Notes: generated by a model not told the origin, from the sequence alone. 41,298 bases of DNA from Opitutus sp. GAS368 (GCA_945866215.1 CAMBGQ010000013.1:1-41298), one strand, 5' to 3'. Shown: positions 15,543 to 25,375, counted from the stretch's first letter. A program made the numbers and translations.

Positions 15543-17801
15543 TCACGCACAATCCTGGGCATCAACGTCGATGACGTCGATGACGTCCTCGTCCCCGAGA
15601 ATCTTCGCGCGCAGGGGCAGGATTGCGGCGAGGAGCGACTTCACGCCGCTGACGAGATACCAAACGTGGACGCGATGCTGGTCCTGGACCTTCTCGAACG
15701 GACATGGGGCCGGACCGCGGATCTCGCACAGCCCAGGATGGAGGCGCTCGAACTCCTTGACCCAGGCGTCGGCGACGAAGTTCACCTTCTCGACGTTACG
15801 ACCACGGAAGACGTGGCGAACGAGATGGCGGTCCGGCGGGTAACCGAATTCAGCGCGCTTCGCGAGCTCGGCGGCCGCGAAGCCATGGAAATCGAGCCGC
15901 TTGGCGAACTGGATGGGATCCGAGGCCGGCTGGAAGCTTTGCACCACGACCACGCCCTCGAGGTCGCCACGGCCGGCGCGACCGGCGACCTGCGTGAGCA
16001 GTTGAAAGGTACGCTCGGCGGCGCGGAAGTCCGGCAGCTGCAACGAAAGGTCAGCGTCAATGATGCCCACCAGCGTCACCCGTGGGAAATCGAGGCCCTT
16101 AGCGATCATTTGCGTGCCGAGCAGCATGTCATATTTACCCGCCCGGAAATCCGATAACACCTTTCGGAAAAGATCCTTTTTGCCCATCGTATCGGCGTCG
16201 ATGCGAGCCACGCGGGCACGGGGGAAGAGCTGGGCGATGGTCTCCTCGACCTTCTGGGTGCCGTAGCCCTTCCAGCGGACCTTCGGGGAACGGCAACTCG
16301 GGCAGAGCACCGGGGCGCGCTCCTGGTGGTTGCACAGGTGGCAGCGGGCGGTGTCATCGGTGCGATGGAGCGTCAGCGAGACGCTGCACCGCTTGCACTG
16401 GACGGCCTCGCCGCAATCCGGACAGACCAGCGAACGCGAATGCCCTCGGCGATTAAGGAAGAGGATGGATTGCTCGCGGCGGGCGAGACGGGCGCGGATG
16501 CCGTCGGTCAGCTCGCGGGATAGAATATGCTGTCCCTTGGAGTGGAGGATTTCGCGGCGCATGTCGACGATCCGGAAGGCCGGCATCGGGCGGTCGTCCA
16601 CCCGCTTGGTCATCACGTCGAGGGCGTAGCGGCCCGCTGTCGCGTTCTTCCAGGTCTCCAGCGAAGGCGTGGCCGAACCCAGCACGCAGGCCGCCCCGAG
16701 GACGGAAGCCCGCATCACCGCGACGTCGCGGCCATGATACATCGGCGTCTCACCTTGCTTGAAGGAAGGCTCGTGCTCCTCATCGACCACGATGAGGCGG
16801 AGGTTCGGGAGCGGGGCGAAGACCGCGGAACGAGCGCCGACCACTACCCTCGCCTGCCCCAGCGACATCGCCATCCATGCGTCGAAGCGTTCGCCGGCGG
16901 AAAGGTGACTATGCCAGACGACGACCTTGGCACCGAGGTCGGCGAGGCGGGAGCGGAGGCGCCCGACCGTCTGCGGCGTGAGCGCGACCTCGGGGACGAG
17001 GAAGATCGCTGAGCCGCCTTCGGCCACGACCTTACGGATGAGCGCCACGTAGACCTCGGTCTTGCCCGAGCCCGTGACGCCATGCAGGAGATGCGCCCGG
17101 AAGGCCTTCGAATCGAGCGTCTTCGTGACAGACTCCACCGCGGCGACCTGCTCGGGATTCAGCGTATGACCGGCCGAGGGGATGGTCTCTCCTTCGGCAT
17201 AGGGGTCGTCGTAGGCCACACGCCACAGGACGCTGGCGTCTTCCTTGACCGTGCCCGCTTTGATGAGCGCATCGACGGCGGGCTGCGATACGCCGAGGCC
17301 ATCCACCATCTTGGCCCGATCGGCGGGTTCCTTCTGCCCGGCAAGGTAGTCGATGACCTGCGCCTGGCGCGGAGCCTTCTTGCGGAGCTTCGCGAGCGCC
17401 TCGGCTTCGGGCGGGGCGATGAGCGTGAGCAGTCGCCGCAGGACCGGGCGGACGCCTTTGCGGATGGCGGCGGGCAGGACGGTCTCCAGGACTGAGTTGA
17501 GGCCGCAGCCGTAGTAGCCCGCCATCCATTCGGCCAGTTTGCAACAGTCCGGCGTCATCACTGGCTGCTCATGCTCGAGTACCATGACGCTGCGGAGCTT
17601 AGCGGCGGGCGGCGGCTCGGCCGGGTATTTCCAGACCACGCCGATGCTGGTCCGTCCGCCGAGCGGCACCCGGACCAGCTGGCCGACCCGCAGAACGGCC
17701 TTCAAGGCCGCCGGCACCGAGTACGAGTAAGCCCGGGCCCCGCCGTCAAACGGGACCACCTCGGCGACGCCGGGTTCAATTTCTCCGAAGAGATCGGGCA
17801 C
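15543..17801 (-). CDS. priA: primosomal protein N', replication-restart helicase
   Basis: A 752-residue protein of full PriA length. The N-terminal DNA-binding region is followed by a DEAD-like helicase: Walker A GVTGSGKT (residues 241-248), DEEH box (340-343), SATPS near 376-380. All eight zinc cysteines are present (460, 463, 469, 472, 487, 490, 500, 503). Helicase motifs V-VI (LLGTQMIAKGLDFPRVTLV; QVAGRAGRG) follow. It reloads the replisome at stalled forks. The start appears to be GTG at 17801; no upstream ATG in frame gives a better N-terminus. It is last in the pheS-to-priA minus-strand run, 66 bases after the membrane-protein gene. Its intact zinc site contrasts with LigA and Tgt. Confidence 0.95.
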   Translation of the reverse strand: MPDLFGEIEPGVAEVVPFDGGARAYSYSVPAALKAVLRVGQLVRVPLGGRTSIGVVWKYPAEPPPAAKLRSVMVLEHEQPVMTPDCCKLAEWMAGYYGCGLNSVLETVLPAAIRKGVRPVLRRLLTLIAPPEAEALAKLRKKAPRQAQVIDYLAGQKEPADRAKMVDGLGVSQPAVDALIKAGTVKEDASVLWRVAYDDPYAEGETIPSAGHTLNPEQVAAVESVTKTLDSKAFRAHLLHGVTGSGKTEVYVALIRKVVAEGGSAIFLVPEVALTPQTVGRLRSRLADLGAKVVVWHSHLSAGERFDAWMAMSLGQARVVVGARSAVFAPLPNLRLIVVDEEHEPSFKQGETPMYHGRDVAVMRASVLGAACVLGSATPSLETWKNATAGRYALDVMTKRVDDRPMPAFRIVDMRREILHSKGQHILSRELTDGIRARLARREQSILFLNRRGHSRSLVCPDCGEAVQCKRCSVSLTLHRTDDTARCHLCNHQERAPVLCPSCRSPKVRWKGYGTQKVEETIAQLFPRARVARIDADTMGKKDLFRKVLSDFRAGKYDMLLGTQMIAKGLDFPRVTLVGIIDADLSLQLPDFRAAERTFQLLTQVAGRAGRGDLEGVVVVQSFQPASDPIQFAKRLDFHGFAAAELAKRAEFGYPPDRHLVRHVFRGRNVEKVNFVADAWVKEFERLHPGLCEIRGPAPCPFEKVQDQHRVHVWYLVSGVKSLLAAILPLRAKILGDEDVIDVIDVDAQDCA

Positions 17802-17867
17802 AGGGGGAGGTTCGCCGAAGCAAAGCAGGGATTCAAGCGAGGGTTGCCGACACCGCCTGATTTACGC

Positions 17868-18569
17868 TCAGGCGTGGATATCGGTCGTCGGAACGCCGGA
17901 ATGGGCCGCGATGCGGGCACACATCAGGGCCCAGAAACAGCCGATACAGTTAGCCACGACCAACTGGAGGTCGGTGGGCATAGTGTAGAAGATGAGCGTT
18001 CCCGGGAACCAGACGAAGTAGTTCGTGAGCAGATTCGGGAAGACCAGGCGGCGATACCAGCCCGGGCCCATCGCCGCCCGGAGGCGGGCAGTATCCCAGC
18101 CGCAATCCTTCCAGAGATGGGAGATCGCATTGCCGGGAGCCCCGATGAAAATCGTGAAGCCCGCCATGTCGACGAACACCTTGAGCAGGACGGTCCGCAG
18201 GTTGGGCTCGTCCCCGAACCAGGCAGCTTGCAGGGTGTAGAAGTAACTTACCAGCATCCCCATCAGGGCCCACCAGACCATGCTATGGATCAAATCGCCG
18301 AGCGGGTAAGCCGGCCGCAGTCCAGGGAAGACCATGCGGAAGCCCCACGGGATCAGGCCGGAGGTGATGGCCGTGCAAATCGCGGCAAAGGCCATTGGAT
18401 TGGCCGCGTTGATGGCACCGATACGATTGAGAGCCGTGGCGACTGCCGGGACATTGTAATAGGCGACGACCAAGCCAGCGGCCGCCAACATGATGACCAC
18501 CAGCGGAAGGGCGATGTCGCGGAGGGCCTTGATGCCGGCGGTCAGCGGCGAAGCGGAGGAGTCTCTCAT
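17868..18569 (-). CDS. multi-span membrane protein, distantly Mpv17/PMP22-like
   Basis: A 233-residue integral membrane protein with about four to five hydrophobic spans (near 20-40, 58-75, 95-115, 135-150 and 185-220). The order GLRPAYPLGDLIHSMVWWALMG, KVFVDMAGFTIFIGAP and the C-terminal NYFVWFPGTLIFYTMP recalls Mpv17/PMP22 proteins (K-x-x-x-D-Q and W-x-x-W-P...NF-x-x-V-P signatures), but the match is loose and the function would be unknown in bacteria anyway. Its ATG overlaps the gatB stop by four bases (ATGA), so it is translationally coupled to gatB. No signal for regulation of its own is seen. Confidence 0.7.
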   Translation of the reverse strand: MRDSSASPLTAGIKALRDIALPLVVIMLAAAGLVVAYYNVPAVATALNRIGAINAANPMAFAAICTAITSGLIPWGFRMVFPGLRPAYPLGDLIHSMVWWALMGMLVSYFYTLQAAWFGDEPNLRTVLLKVFVDMAGFTIFIGAPGNAISHLWKDCGWDTARLRAAMGPGWYRRLVFPNLLTNYFVWFPGTLIFYTMPTDLQLVVANCIGCFWALMCARIAAHSGVPTTDIHA

Positions 18570-20041
18570 CCGAGGAACTTGCGGAGCAGCTGGTCAATGA
18601 GGACCGGGTTGGCCTTACCCTGCGTACGCTTCATGATCGGACCCTTGAGCGCATTAATGGCCTTCTCGTTGCCAGCACGGTATTCAGCGATGGACTTCGC
18701 CACGGCCGGATCGGCGATGACTTCCTGGACGATCTTCTCGAGTTCACCGGTGTCGCTGTTCTGGCGCAAGCCCTTGGCGTCGACAATCGCCGCGGCATCC
18801 CGACCCGACGTGAACATCTCAGTGAAGACTTCCTTGGCCTGCTGCTTGGAGATGACGCCTTCATCCGTCAACTTCACCAAGCCAGCGAGCTGCGCCGGCT
18901 TGATCAGGCAGGACTCCAGCGAGACCGGAGCGGTCGCCGAAGCGGCAAGGTCGCGGAGGAGGTCGTTGGCGACGAGGTTGGCAATACCTGAGGGATTGGC
19001 CGGGTGCGCGGCAACGGCGAGCTCGAACCATTCGGCGAGCGCGCGGTCATTCACGAGCACCGAAGCGGCGGTGTACGGCAGGCCGAGGTTTGCGATGTAG
19101 CGACGCTGACGGTCGTAGAGGTTTTCGGGGACCAGCGCGGACAGGCGCGTGACGGTCTCGCGGGAGATCTTCAGCGTCGGGATATCCGGATCGGGGAAGT
19201 AACGGTAATCGTGGGCGTCTTCCTTATCGCGCAGCACATAGCCGCGGACTAGTTCAGCGTTCCAACCGCGGGTCTCCTGCGTGATCGAACGGCCGGCTTC
19301 GAGTTCACGGATCTGGCGGGCGGTCTCGTAGATGACGGTGTCGCGGACACTCGAGATTGAGTTAAGGTTCTTGGTCTCGGTGCGAGTACCGAGTTTCTCG
19401 GTGCCACGACGGCGGATGGAGACGTTGCAGTCGCAACGCAGTTGGCCCTTTTCCATGTCGCAATCGGCCACGCCCGCCTGGGTAATCATCGCGACAAGTG
19501 AGCGGAGGAAAGCTTCGGCTTCAGCCGAGGAACGGAGATCCGGCTCCGTGACGATTTCGAGGAGCGGCACGCCGGCACGGTTGTAGTCGACGAGCGAGCC
19601 ACTGCCCGCGTGGCTGAGCTTCCCCACGTCTTCTTCGAGGTGCGCATGGTGGATGCGGATGAACTTATGCTCGCCCATCACGTTACGCGAGGCGCCCGGG
19701 AGCTCAATTTCGACCTGGCCGCCGACGACGACCGGGAAATCCTTCTGGGTGAGCTGGTAGTTCTTCGGATTATCCGGGTAGAAATAGTTCTTCCGGTCCC
19801 AGGAACAGTGCTCCGGCACCGACGCTCCGACGACCAGCCCGAAGAGAATGGATTTCTCGACCGCCTCGCGATTCACGACCGGCAACGTGCCCGGGAGACC
19901 GAGCACGACCGGGTCCACCTGCTCGTTGGGCTCCTGGCCGAAGCCCCAAGGGGACGACGCGAAAACCTTAGCGCGCGTATGCAACTGCACGTGGACCTCG
20001 AGGCCGATGACGACTTCCCAATCAGAAGGAGGGGTGCTCAT
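18566..20041 (-). CDS. gatB: Asp/Glu-tRNA(Asn/Gln) amidotransferase subunit B
   Basis: A 491-residue GatB: VIGLEVHVQLHTRAKVF at the start, the kinase-like cradle domain that phosphorylates the misacylated Glu- or Asp-tRNA, and a C-terminal GatB/YqeY helical domain (GVISKQQAKEVFTEMF...). It works with GatA, which makes the ammonia, and GatC. Presence of all three genes means Gln-tRNA and/or Asn-tRNA is formed by the indirect route. Its start overlaps the gatA stop by four bases and its stop overlaps the next start likewise, so gatC-gatA-gatB-membrane protein form one tightly coupled operon. Confidence 0.96.
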   Translation of the reverse strand: MSTPPSDWEVVIGLEVHVQLHTRAKVFASSPWGFGQEPNEQVDPVVLGLPGTLPVVNREAVEKSILFGLVVGASVPEHCSWDRKNYFYPDNPKNYQLTQKDFPVVVGGQVEIELPGASRNVMGEHKFIRIHHAHLEEDVGKLSHAGSGSLVDYNRAGVPLLEIVTEPDLRSSAEAEAFLRSLVAMITQAGVADCDMEKGQLRCDCNVSIRRRGTEKLGTRTETKNLNSISSVRDTVIYETARQIRELEAGRSITQETRGWNAELVRGYVLRDKEDAHDYRYFPDPDIPTLKISRETVTRLSALVPENLYDRQRRYIANLGLPYTAASVLVNDRALAEWFELAVAAHPANPSGIANLVANDLLRDLAASATAPVSLESCLIKPAQLAGLVKLTDEGVISKQQAKEVFTEMFTSGRDAAAIVDAKGLRQNSDTGELEKIVQEVIADPAVAKSIAEYRAGNEKAINALKGPIMKRTQGKANPVLIDQLLRKFLG

Positions 20042-21495
20042 AGGGCGGCTTGCTGGTGAGCGAAACCGTGGGCGGCCTCGAAGAGACGGCCCGCGGCGAG
20101 GAGCTTGGCTTCGGAGAGCGGTGCTCCGACGAGATGGAAGCCGACCGGAAGGTGGCCGGACTTACCGCAGGGCACCGAAAGCGCCGGGAGGCCGGCGAGA
20201 TTGGCGGGAATCGTAAAAATGTCCTCGAGGTAGAGCTGCAGCGGGTCCGAGGCCTTCTCGCCGACCTTGAAAGCAGGCGTCGGGACGGTTGGCGTGAGGA
20301 GCATGTCGACGCCGGCGAGGGCGGCGAGGTATTCACCACGGATCTTCGCACGAGCGCGGAGGGCGCGGACGTAATAGGCGTCGGCGTAACCGGCGCTGAG
20401 CACGAACGTACCGAGCAGGATGCGCCGCTTCACCTCGGGCCCGAAGCCTTCGGAGCGACTGGCCGTCATCATCTCGACTGGCGTGCCGGCAGAGGCGGAG
20501 CGATGGCCATAGCGGACGCCGTCATAGCGGCCGAGATTGGAGGAAGCCTCCGCGGTCGCGACGACATAGTAAGTCGGCACCGCGAGATCGGAAGAAGGCA
20601 GTTCGACCTCGGAGATTGCGCAACCTTGGGCACGGTAGAATGCGACCGCGGCGTTGACGGCGGCGGCGACTTCGGGAGCAACACCCTTACCAAGGAAGCC
20701 CTTCGGGATACCAATGCGGAGCTTCTTGGCGTCACCGGACGGCGCGAACGCGCGATCGGCTGGACCGAAACAGGTCATGTCACGCGCATCGGCCGAGGCC
20801 AAAGCGTTAAGGAGTAATTCGCAGTCTTCGATACTGCGGGCCATCGGCCCAATCTGGTCGAGCGACGAAGCGAAGGCCACGAGCCCGAAGCGGGAGATGA
20901 GTCCGTAAGTGGGCTTCAGGCCGACCACGCCGCAATGCGAGGCGGGCTGGCGAATGGAGCCACCGGTATCAGAGCCGAGCGAGAGCGGCACCAGGCCGGC
21001 CGCGAGGGCCGCGGCGCTACCGCCGGAAGAACCGCCCGGAATACGAGCGAGGTCCCAAGGATTGAAGGTCTTACGGATAGCGGAGTTTTCCGTGGAAGAT
21101 CCCATCGCGAACTCGTCCATGTTCAAGCGGCCGTAGAGAATCGCGCCGGCGGCGCGGAGGCGTTCGGCGACGTGGGAGTCGTACGGTGAGACCAGCGGTG
21201 CGAGCATCTTGCTCGAGCAAGTGAGCGGCTGGCCCTTCACCGCGATGTTATCCTTGATCGCGACGGGGATGCCTTCGAGCGGGCCCCTGCCCTGCCCCGC
21301 CTTGCGGCGAGCGTCAGAGGCGTCGGCCTGCGCGAGGACGTCGGCTTGGTCGAGGTGCGTGAAAGCGCCGACCGTTTCGTTCAAAGCCTTGAAGCGAGTA
21401 ATGAGCGCTTCGCAAAGAGCGCGGGACGTGAGCGTCCCGGCCGCGAGGCGGCGGCCGAGCTCGCCGGCGGAAAGCGTATGCAGCACCTCACCCAT
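20038..21495 (-). CDS. gatA: Asp/Glu-tRNA(Asn/Gln) amidotransferase subunit A
   Basis: A 485-residue amidase-signature protein. The Ser-cisSer-Lys triad is visible: Lys in IPVAIKDNI, then the serines of PGGSSGGSAAA and SDTGGSIRQPA. It hydrolyses glutamine and passes ammonia to GatB. The length is normal and motifs are intact. The gene starts three bases after the gatC stop and overlaps gatB by four bases. No independent regulatory signal is visible. Confidence 0.96.
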   Translation of the reverse strand: MGEVLHTLSAGELGRRLAAGTLTSRALCEALITRFKALNETVGAFTHLDQADVLAQADASDARRKAGQGRGPLEGIPVAIKDNIAVKGQPLTCSSKMLAPLVSPYDSHVAERLRAAGAILYGRLNMDEFAMGSSTENSAIRKTFNPWDLARIPGGSSGGSAAALAAGLVPLSLGSDTGGSIRQPASHCGVVGLKPTYGLISRFGLVAFASSLDQIGPMARSIEDCELLLNALASADARDMTCFGPADRAFAPSGDAKKLRIGIPKGFLGKGVAPEVAAAVNAAVAFYRAQGCAISEVELPSSDLAVPTYYVVATAEASSNLGRYDGVRYGHRSASAGTPVEMMTASRSEGFGPEVKRRILLGTFVLSAGYADAYYVRALRARAKIRGEYLAALAGVDMLLTPTVPTPAFKVGEKASDPLQLYLEDIFTIPANLAGLPALSVPCGKSGHLPVGFHLVGAPLSEAKLLAAGRLFEAAHGFAHQQAAL

Positions 21496-21498
21496 GGC

Positions 21499-21789
21499 TT
21501 ACGATTCGTCGTCCACGACGCGCGGGACGGAGATCTGCCCATCGCGTGAGGCGGGGGCGAGGCGGGTGACAGCGGCGGAGCCCAAGACCGGCCCCGGCTC
21601 ATCGGAGCGCAGCGCGGCTTCGTCGACGACGCGGGCGTCATCGCTCAACGCGGGCAGATCGGCCTGCGCCAGCGCCTCAAAGTGACCGAGGATTTGATTG
21701 AGCTGCGACGAGTAGAGCGCTTTCTCCTCGGCCGTGAGGCTGAGGCGGGCGAGCTTCGCGAGGTGGTCGATGTCGAAACCTTCGGCCAT
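21499..21789 (-). CDS. gatC: Asp/Glu-tRNA(Asn/Gln) amidotransferase subunit C
   Basis: A 96-residue GatC with the family pattern FDIDHLAKLARLSLTAEEKALYSSQLNQILGHFEALAQ near its start. GatC wraps GatA and GatB and stabilises the complex. The gene begins five bases after the pheT stop, linking the amidotransferase genes to the phenylalanyl-tRNA synthetase genes in one minus-strand operon. Confidence 0.93.
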   Translation of the reverse strand: MAEGFDIDHLAKLARLSLTAEEKALYSSQLNQILGHFEALAQADLPALSDDARVVDEAALRSDEPGPVLGSAAVTRLAPASRDGQISVPRVVDDES

Positions 21790-21794
21790 GGGGA

Positions 21795-24230
21795 TCAGCG
21801 GCGGACAGTCCAGCCGGCGCCCTTTTCAAGCGCGGCGATGACGACGCCGAGGGCCTGATTGGTCTCCTCGTCGGTGAGAGTGCGGGCCGCGTGACGCCAA
21901 CGGAGTTCGAAGGCGAGGCTGCGGTGGCCGTCGGGCAGGCCCGGGCCGGTGAAGACGTCGAAGCACTGGACCGACTCCAGCACGAACTCCTTGCCCGCGG
22001 CCTTGGCGGCGCCTTGGCGGACGCGGGTCTCGACCTCGGCGGCGGCGACGCCGACCGGGACGATGACCGCGACGTCCTTAGTCACGGGCGGGAAAGACGA
22101 GAACGCTTCGAAGCGCCGGATCTTACGGGCTTCGGCGAAGGCCGAGCGCGGGAAGCAGACTTCGCCGGCGATGACGGAGCTCTTCAGGCCGAGGGAACGC
22201 GTCCAGCGGAGGTCGAGGACTCCGCAGGCGCCTTCCGCGGCGCGGCCACGGTCGACGAGGGCGGCGGCATGATCGGCCTGCCAAAGACCACTGGTGGCGG
22301 CGCCGAACGAAAGGCGGACGGAAGCCACCCCAGCGAGCGCAGCGGCATCCTGTAAGAGGCGCTTGGCGCGCAGCGCGTCGAAGGCCTCGCGGGACTTCCA
22401 AGACCGCGTCGCCGGTTCGGCGACAATCGCGAAGGCAACCGAAATGAATTCGCGTACCGTGCCATCGGCCTGCGGACGGAAGACCGTACCGACTTCGAAG
22501 AGACCGTGTGGATCGGCGTGCACCGAGAGATTGAGCGCGAGGGCGCCGGCGAGACCGGGGACCAGCGAAGCGCGGAGGTGCGTCTGCTCGGCGGTCAGCG
22601 GATTATCCATCGCGACCAGAGCGGCCTGATCGGCGCCAAGCGTACGTACGAGTTCCGCGGCGTCGCGGAGCGAGTAGTGGCAGCACTCCGTGAAACCGGC
22701 ACCGACGAGGCGGGCGGAGACTTCACGGGTGAAGACAGAGGTCAGCGCGTCTTCATCGCCCGGGAGCGGGGCGATCGGACGGCCGGCGGGCACCTTATCG
22801 GTACCATGGATGCGGATGAATTCTTCGACCAGGTCGATCGGACGGGTCACGTCGGAACGGAACGATGGCACCAGCACCGAGAAACCCGGGGCAGAAGCCT
22901 TGACCGTGAAACCCAGGCGAGCGAAGGCCGCGGAAACGTCGGCGTCGGCGATCGCCGTACCGAGCTTCGCGGCGACGAAGCCGGCAGGAAGTTCAATCGT
23001 CACGTCAGCGCGGGGCGGCTGGCCGACCACGACAGCGGGACTGACGGCCTGAGCGCCGGCGAGTTCGATGAGGAGGTCGGTCGCGAGGCGCGAGGCGAGC
23101 TCGACGCCGGCCGGATCGACGTCCCGTGCGAAGCGATGGGAAGAATCGGTCGACACGCCGATGCGGCGGGCGACGCGACGGATCTCACCGGGCCGGAACC
23201 AGGCGGACTCCAGAAGGATTTCGGTCGTAGAGTCGGTCACGCCGGAATCGACACCCCCCATCACGCCGGCGACGACGAGCGGGCGCTGGGCATCGGCGAT
23301 GACGCAGACGCCGGGCTCGAGCTTCACCTTCTTGCCGTCGAGCAGGATAATCTCTTCGCCTTCGCGAGCCGAGCGGGCTTCGATTCCTTCGGAAATTTTC
23401 TTCGCGTCGAACGCGTGGAGCGGCTGGCCTAATTCGAGCAGTACCCAGTTCGTGATATCGACCACGTTGTTAATCGGGCGGAGGCCGGCGGCCTCGAGGT
23501 CGCGACGCAGCCATGCCGGACTCGGGCCGACCTTCACATTCTTCAGCGTGCGGAGCGTATAGTAAGGACAAAACTCGGAGGACGAGCGGACGAACTTCAC
23601 CGCATCAGCGGCGGAAGGCGCGGCGGCGAGGCCGGCGGCCGTCTTCACCGTGAGCGGCTTGAGCGAGAGACCCAGCGCGGCGGCGAGATCGCGGGCGACG
23701 CCGCGGACGCCGAGACAATCGCCACGGTTCGGAGTCACCGAGATCTCAAGCACCGTATCCGGCGCGCCGTAGAGGGAGTTGAGCGGCGTGCCCACGGCCG
23801 GCTGACGAGAAGTCAGGATAAGCAGGCCATCCTCGCCTTTGCCGAGGCCGAGTTCTTCGGAGGAACACATCATGCCCGCCGAGTCGACGTCGCGGAGTTT
23901 CGAGACCTTGATCTCGAAACCGCCCGGCATGAGCGTGCCCGGGAGCGCGACCGGCACGCGGTCGCCGACCTGGAAGTTCTTGGCACCGCAGACAATCTGC
24001 CGGAGGGAGCCTTCGCCCGCGTCGACTTGGCAGACGCTCAGGCGATCCGCCTTAGGATGCTGCTCGGAAGACTTAATCTCACCGATGACCACGAGGGGCA
24101 TCGGCGCAAGGCCGAAGGACGTGACCGACTCCACCTCGAGGCCGAGCATCGGGAGGACTTCGGCGACCCGCTCCGGAGTGATGCCCGCAAGGTCGAGGTG
24201 CCGGGAGAGGGACTGGAAAGAGACTTTCAT
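21795..24230 (-). CDS. pheT: phenylalanine-tRNA ligase beta subunit
   Basis: An 811-residue PheT of the full bacterial type. Residues about 40-150 are the EMAP/Arc1-like tRNA-binding domain (VVIGEIKSSEQHPKADRLSVC); then come the B3/B4 editing region, B5 domain (RADVTIELPAGFVAAKLG), the catalytic-like core (SVFTREVSARLVGAGFTECCHYSL) and the C-terminal FDX-ACB anticodon-binding domain (FEAFSSFPPVTKDVAVIV). With PheS it forms the alpha2-beta2 enzyme. It starts three bases after the pheS stop. Confidence 0.96.
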   Translation of the reverse strand: MKVSFQSLSRHLDLAGITPERVAEVLPMLGLEVESVTSFGLAPMPLVVIGEIKSSEQHPKADRLSVCQVDAGEGSLRQIVCGAKNFQVGDRVPVALPGTLMPGGFEIKVSKLRDVDSAGMMCSSEELGLGKGEDGLLILTSRQPAVGTPLNSLYGAPDTVLEISVTPNRGDCLGVRGVARDLAAALGLSLKPLTVKTAAGLAAAPSAADAVKFVRSSSEFCPYYTLRTLKNVKVGPSPAWLRRDLEAAGLRPINNVVDITNWVLLELGQPLHAFDAKKISEGIEARSAREGEEIILLDGKKVKLEPGVCVIADAQRPLVVAGVMGGVDSGVTDSTTEILLESAWFRPGEIRRVARRIGVSTDSSHRFARDVDPAGVELASRLATDLLIELAGAQAVSPAVVVGQPPRADVTIELPAGFVAAKLGTAIADADVSAAFARLGFTVKASAPGFSVLVPSFRSDVTRPIDLVEEFIRIHGTDKVPAGRPIAPLPGDEDALTSVFTREVSARLVGAGFTECCHYSLRDAAELVRTLGADQAALVAMDNPLTAEQTHLRASLVPGLAGALALNLSVHADPHGLFEVGTVFRPQADGTVREFISVAFAIVAEPATRSWKSREAFDALRAKRLLQDAAALAGVASVRLSFGAATSGLWQADHAAALVDRGRAAEGACGVLDLRWTRSLGLKSSVIAGEVCFPRSAFAEARKIRRFEAFSSFPPVTKDVAVIVPVGVAAAEVETRVRQGAAKAAGKEFVLESVQCFDVFTGPGLPDGHRSLAFELRWRHAARTLTDEETNQALGVVIAALEKGAGWTVRR

Positions 24231-24233
24231 GAC

Positions 24234-25274
24234 TCAGGCGAACTGGCGCAGGAAGCGCGTGTCGTTGGCGTAGAAGTGGCGGATATCGTCGATGCCGTGG
24301 ACCAGCATCGCGATGCGCTCGAGGCCGAGGCCAAAGGCGAGGCCGGACCATTCCTTCGGGTCGAGACCGCAGAGTTCGAGCACCTTTGGGTCGACCAGGC
24401 CGCAGCCCATGATTTCCAGCCAGCGATTGGAGAGGCGACCCAGGTTAGGCGAGCGGAGGTCCATCTCAAAGGACGGTTCTGTGAACGGGAAGAACGACGG
24501 GCGGAGGCGGATTTCGGCGTCGGCGCCGAAGGTCTCCTTGACGAAGAAGTCGAGCACCCCGCGGAGATCGGCGAGCGTCACGTTGCGATCGATCCAGAGC
24601 CCCTCGATTTGGTGGAAGTTGGCGGAGTGCGTTGCGTCGACCGCATCACGGCGGAAGCAACGGCCTGGCGCGACGATGCGGAACGGCGGTTTGCGCGAGA
24701 GCATCGTGCGGACCTGCACGCTGGACGTGTGCGTGCGGAGGAGGATCGCTTCGTCGGCCTTACGGGGCGCGTCGGCGGAGCGGAACGCCTTCGGCATGTA
24801 AAGCGTGTCCTGCATGTCGCGGGCGGGGTGGTCAGCGGGCGTATTGAGGGCGTCGAAGCAATGCCACTCCGTCTCGACCTCGGGTCCGTCGGCGACGACG
24901 AAGCCCAGTTTGCGGAAAGAAGCCAGGATGCGTTCGCGGGTCCGGGAAAGCGGATGGAGCGAGCCCACCGGAGCATCGGGGCTCGGGAGGGTCGGGTCGA
25001 CGGGTGCGCCGAGGGCGGCGGCGATCTCGGCGCCCTCGACCTTGGCGAGCAAAGTGGCCAGAAGTTCTTCGACGGACTTCTTCGCCTCGTTGATAAGTTT
25101 GCCCACGACGGGGCGTTCTTCCTTCGAGAGGGCGGCCATCCCCTTCATCACCTGGGTCAAGGTCCCGTTGGGGCCGACTACGCGCGCCTTGAAGGCTTCG
25201 AGTTCGGCGCGAGTGGCGACGGCGGCGGCTTCCCGGGTGGCGGCGACGACGAGTTGGGCGAGCTGCTCCTGCAT
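24234..25274 (-). CDS. pheS: phenylalanine-tRNA ligase alpha subunit
   Basis: A 346-residue PheS: N-terminal coiled-coil arm (QEQLAQLVVAATREAAAVAT...), then the class II catalytic core with HPARDMQDTLY, motif 2 (RIVAPGRCFRRDAVDATHSANFHQIEG) and motif 3 (GLAFGLGLERIAML). It activates phenylalanine and charges tRNA-Phe with PheT. The ATG at 25274 fits homologues; a longer frame to 25319 adds unrelated residues. It is separated from rplT by a strong terminator, so a promoter for pheS should lie in 25275-25330. No T-box or attenuator-like leader peptide was seen there. Confidence 0.95.
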   Translation of the reverse strand: MQEQLAQLVVAATREAAAVATRAELEAFKARVVGPNGTLTQVMKGMAALSKEERPVVGKLINEAKKSVEELLATLLAKVEGAEIAAALGAPVDPTLPSPDAPVGSLHPLSRTRERILASFRKLGFVVADGPEVETEWHCFDALNTPADHPARDMQDTLYMPKAFRSADAPRKADEAILLRTHTSSVQVRTMLSRKPPFRIVAPGRCFRRDAVDATHSANFHQIEGLWIDRNVTLADLRGVLDFFVKETFGADAEIRLRPSFFPFTEPSFEMDLRSPNLGRLSNRWLEIMGCGLVDPKVLELCGLDPKEWSGLAFGLGLERIAMLVHGIDDIRHFYANDTRFLRQFA

Positions 25275-25320
25275 GGGTTGATTTGTGCGTTGGCGGGGAT
25301 AATCGGCAAGCGAAAGCACC

Positions 25321-25354
25321 TTAAAACAAAGAAGCCCCGGCGGGCCGGGGCTTC
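25321..25354 (-). terminator. rho-independent terminator after rplT
   Basis: On the minus strand, GAAGCCCCGG and CCGGGGCTTC pair across a 4-base loop and are followed by TTTGTTTT. It lies 22 bases past the rplT stop and ends the rpmI-rplT transcript, separating it from pheS. Read-through is possible because the direction continues. Confidence 0.88.
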
Positions 25355-25375
25355 GTTAAAGGACGTCAGGTCGTC

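Noticed and set aside
17571-19100. 509-codon plus-strand frame opposite priA, the membrane gene and gatB
   Set aside because: Spans three real minus-strand genes and their junctions; composition is typical of antisense frames in GC-rich DNA.
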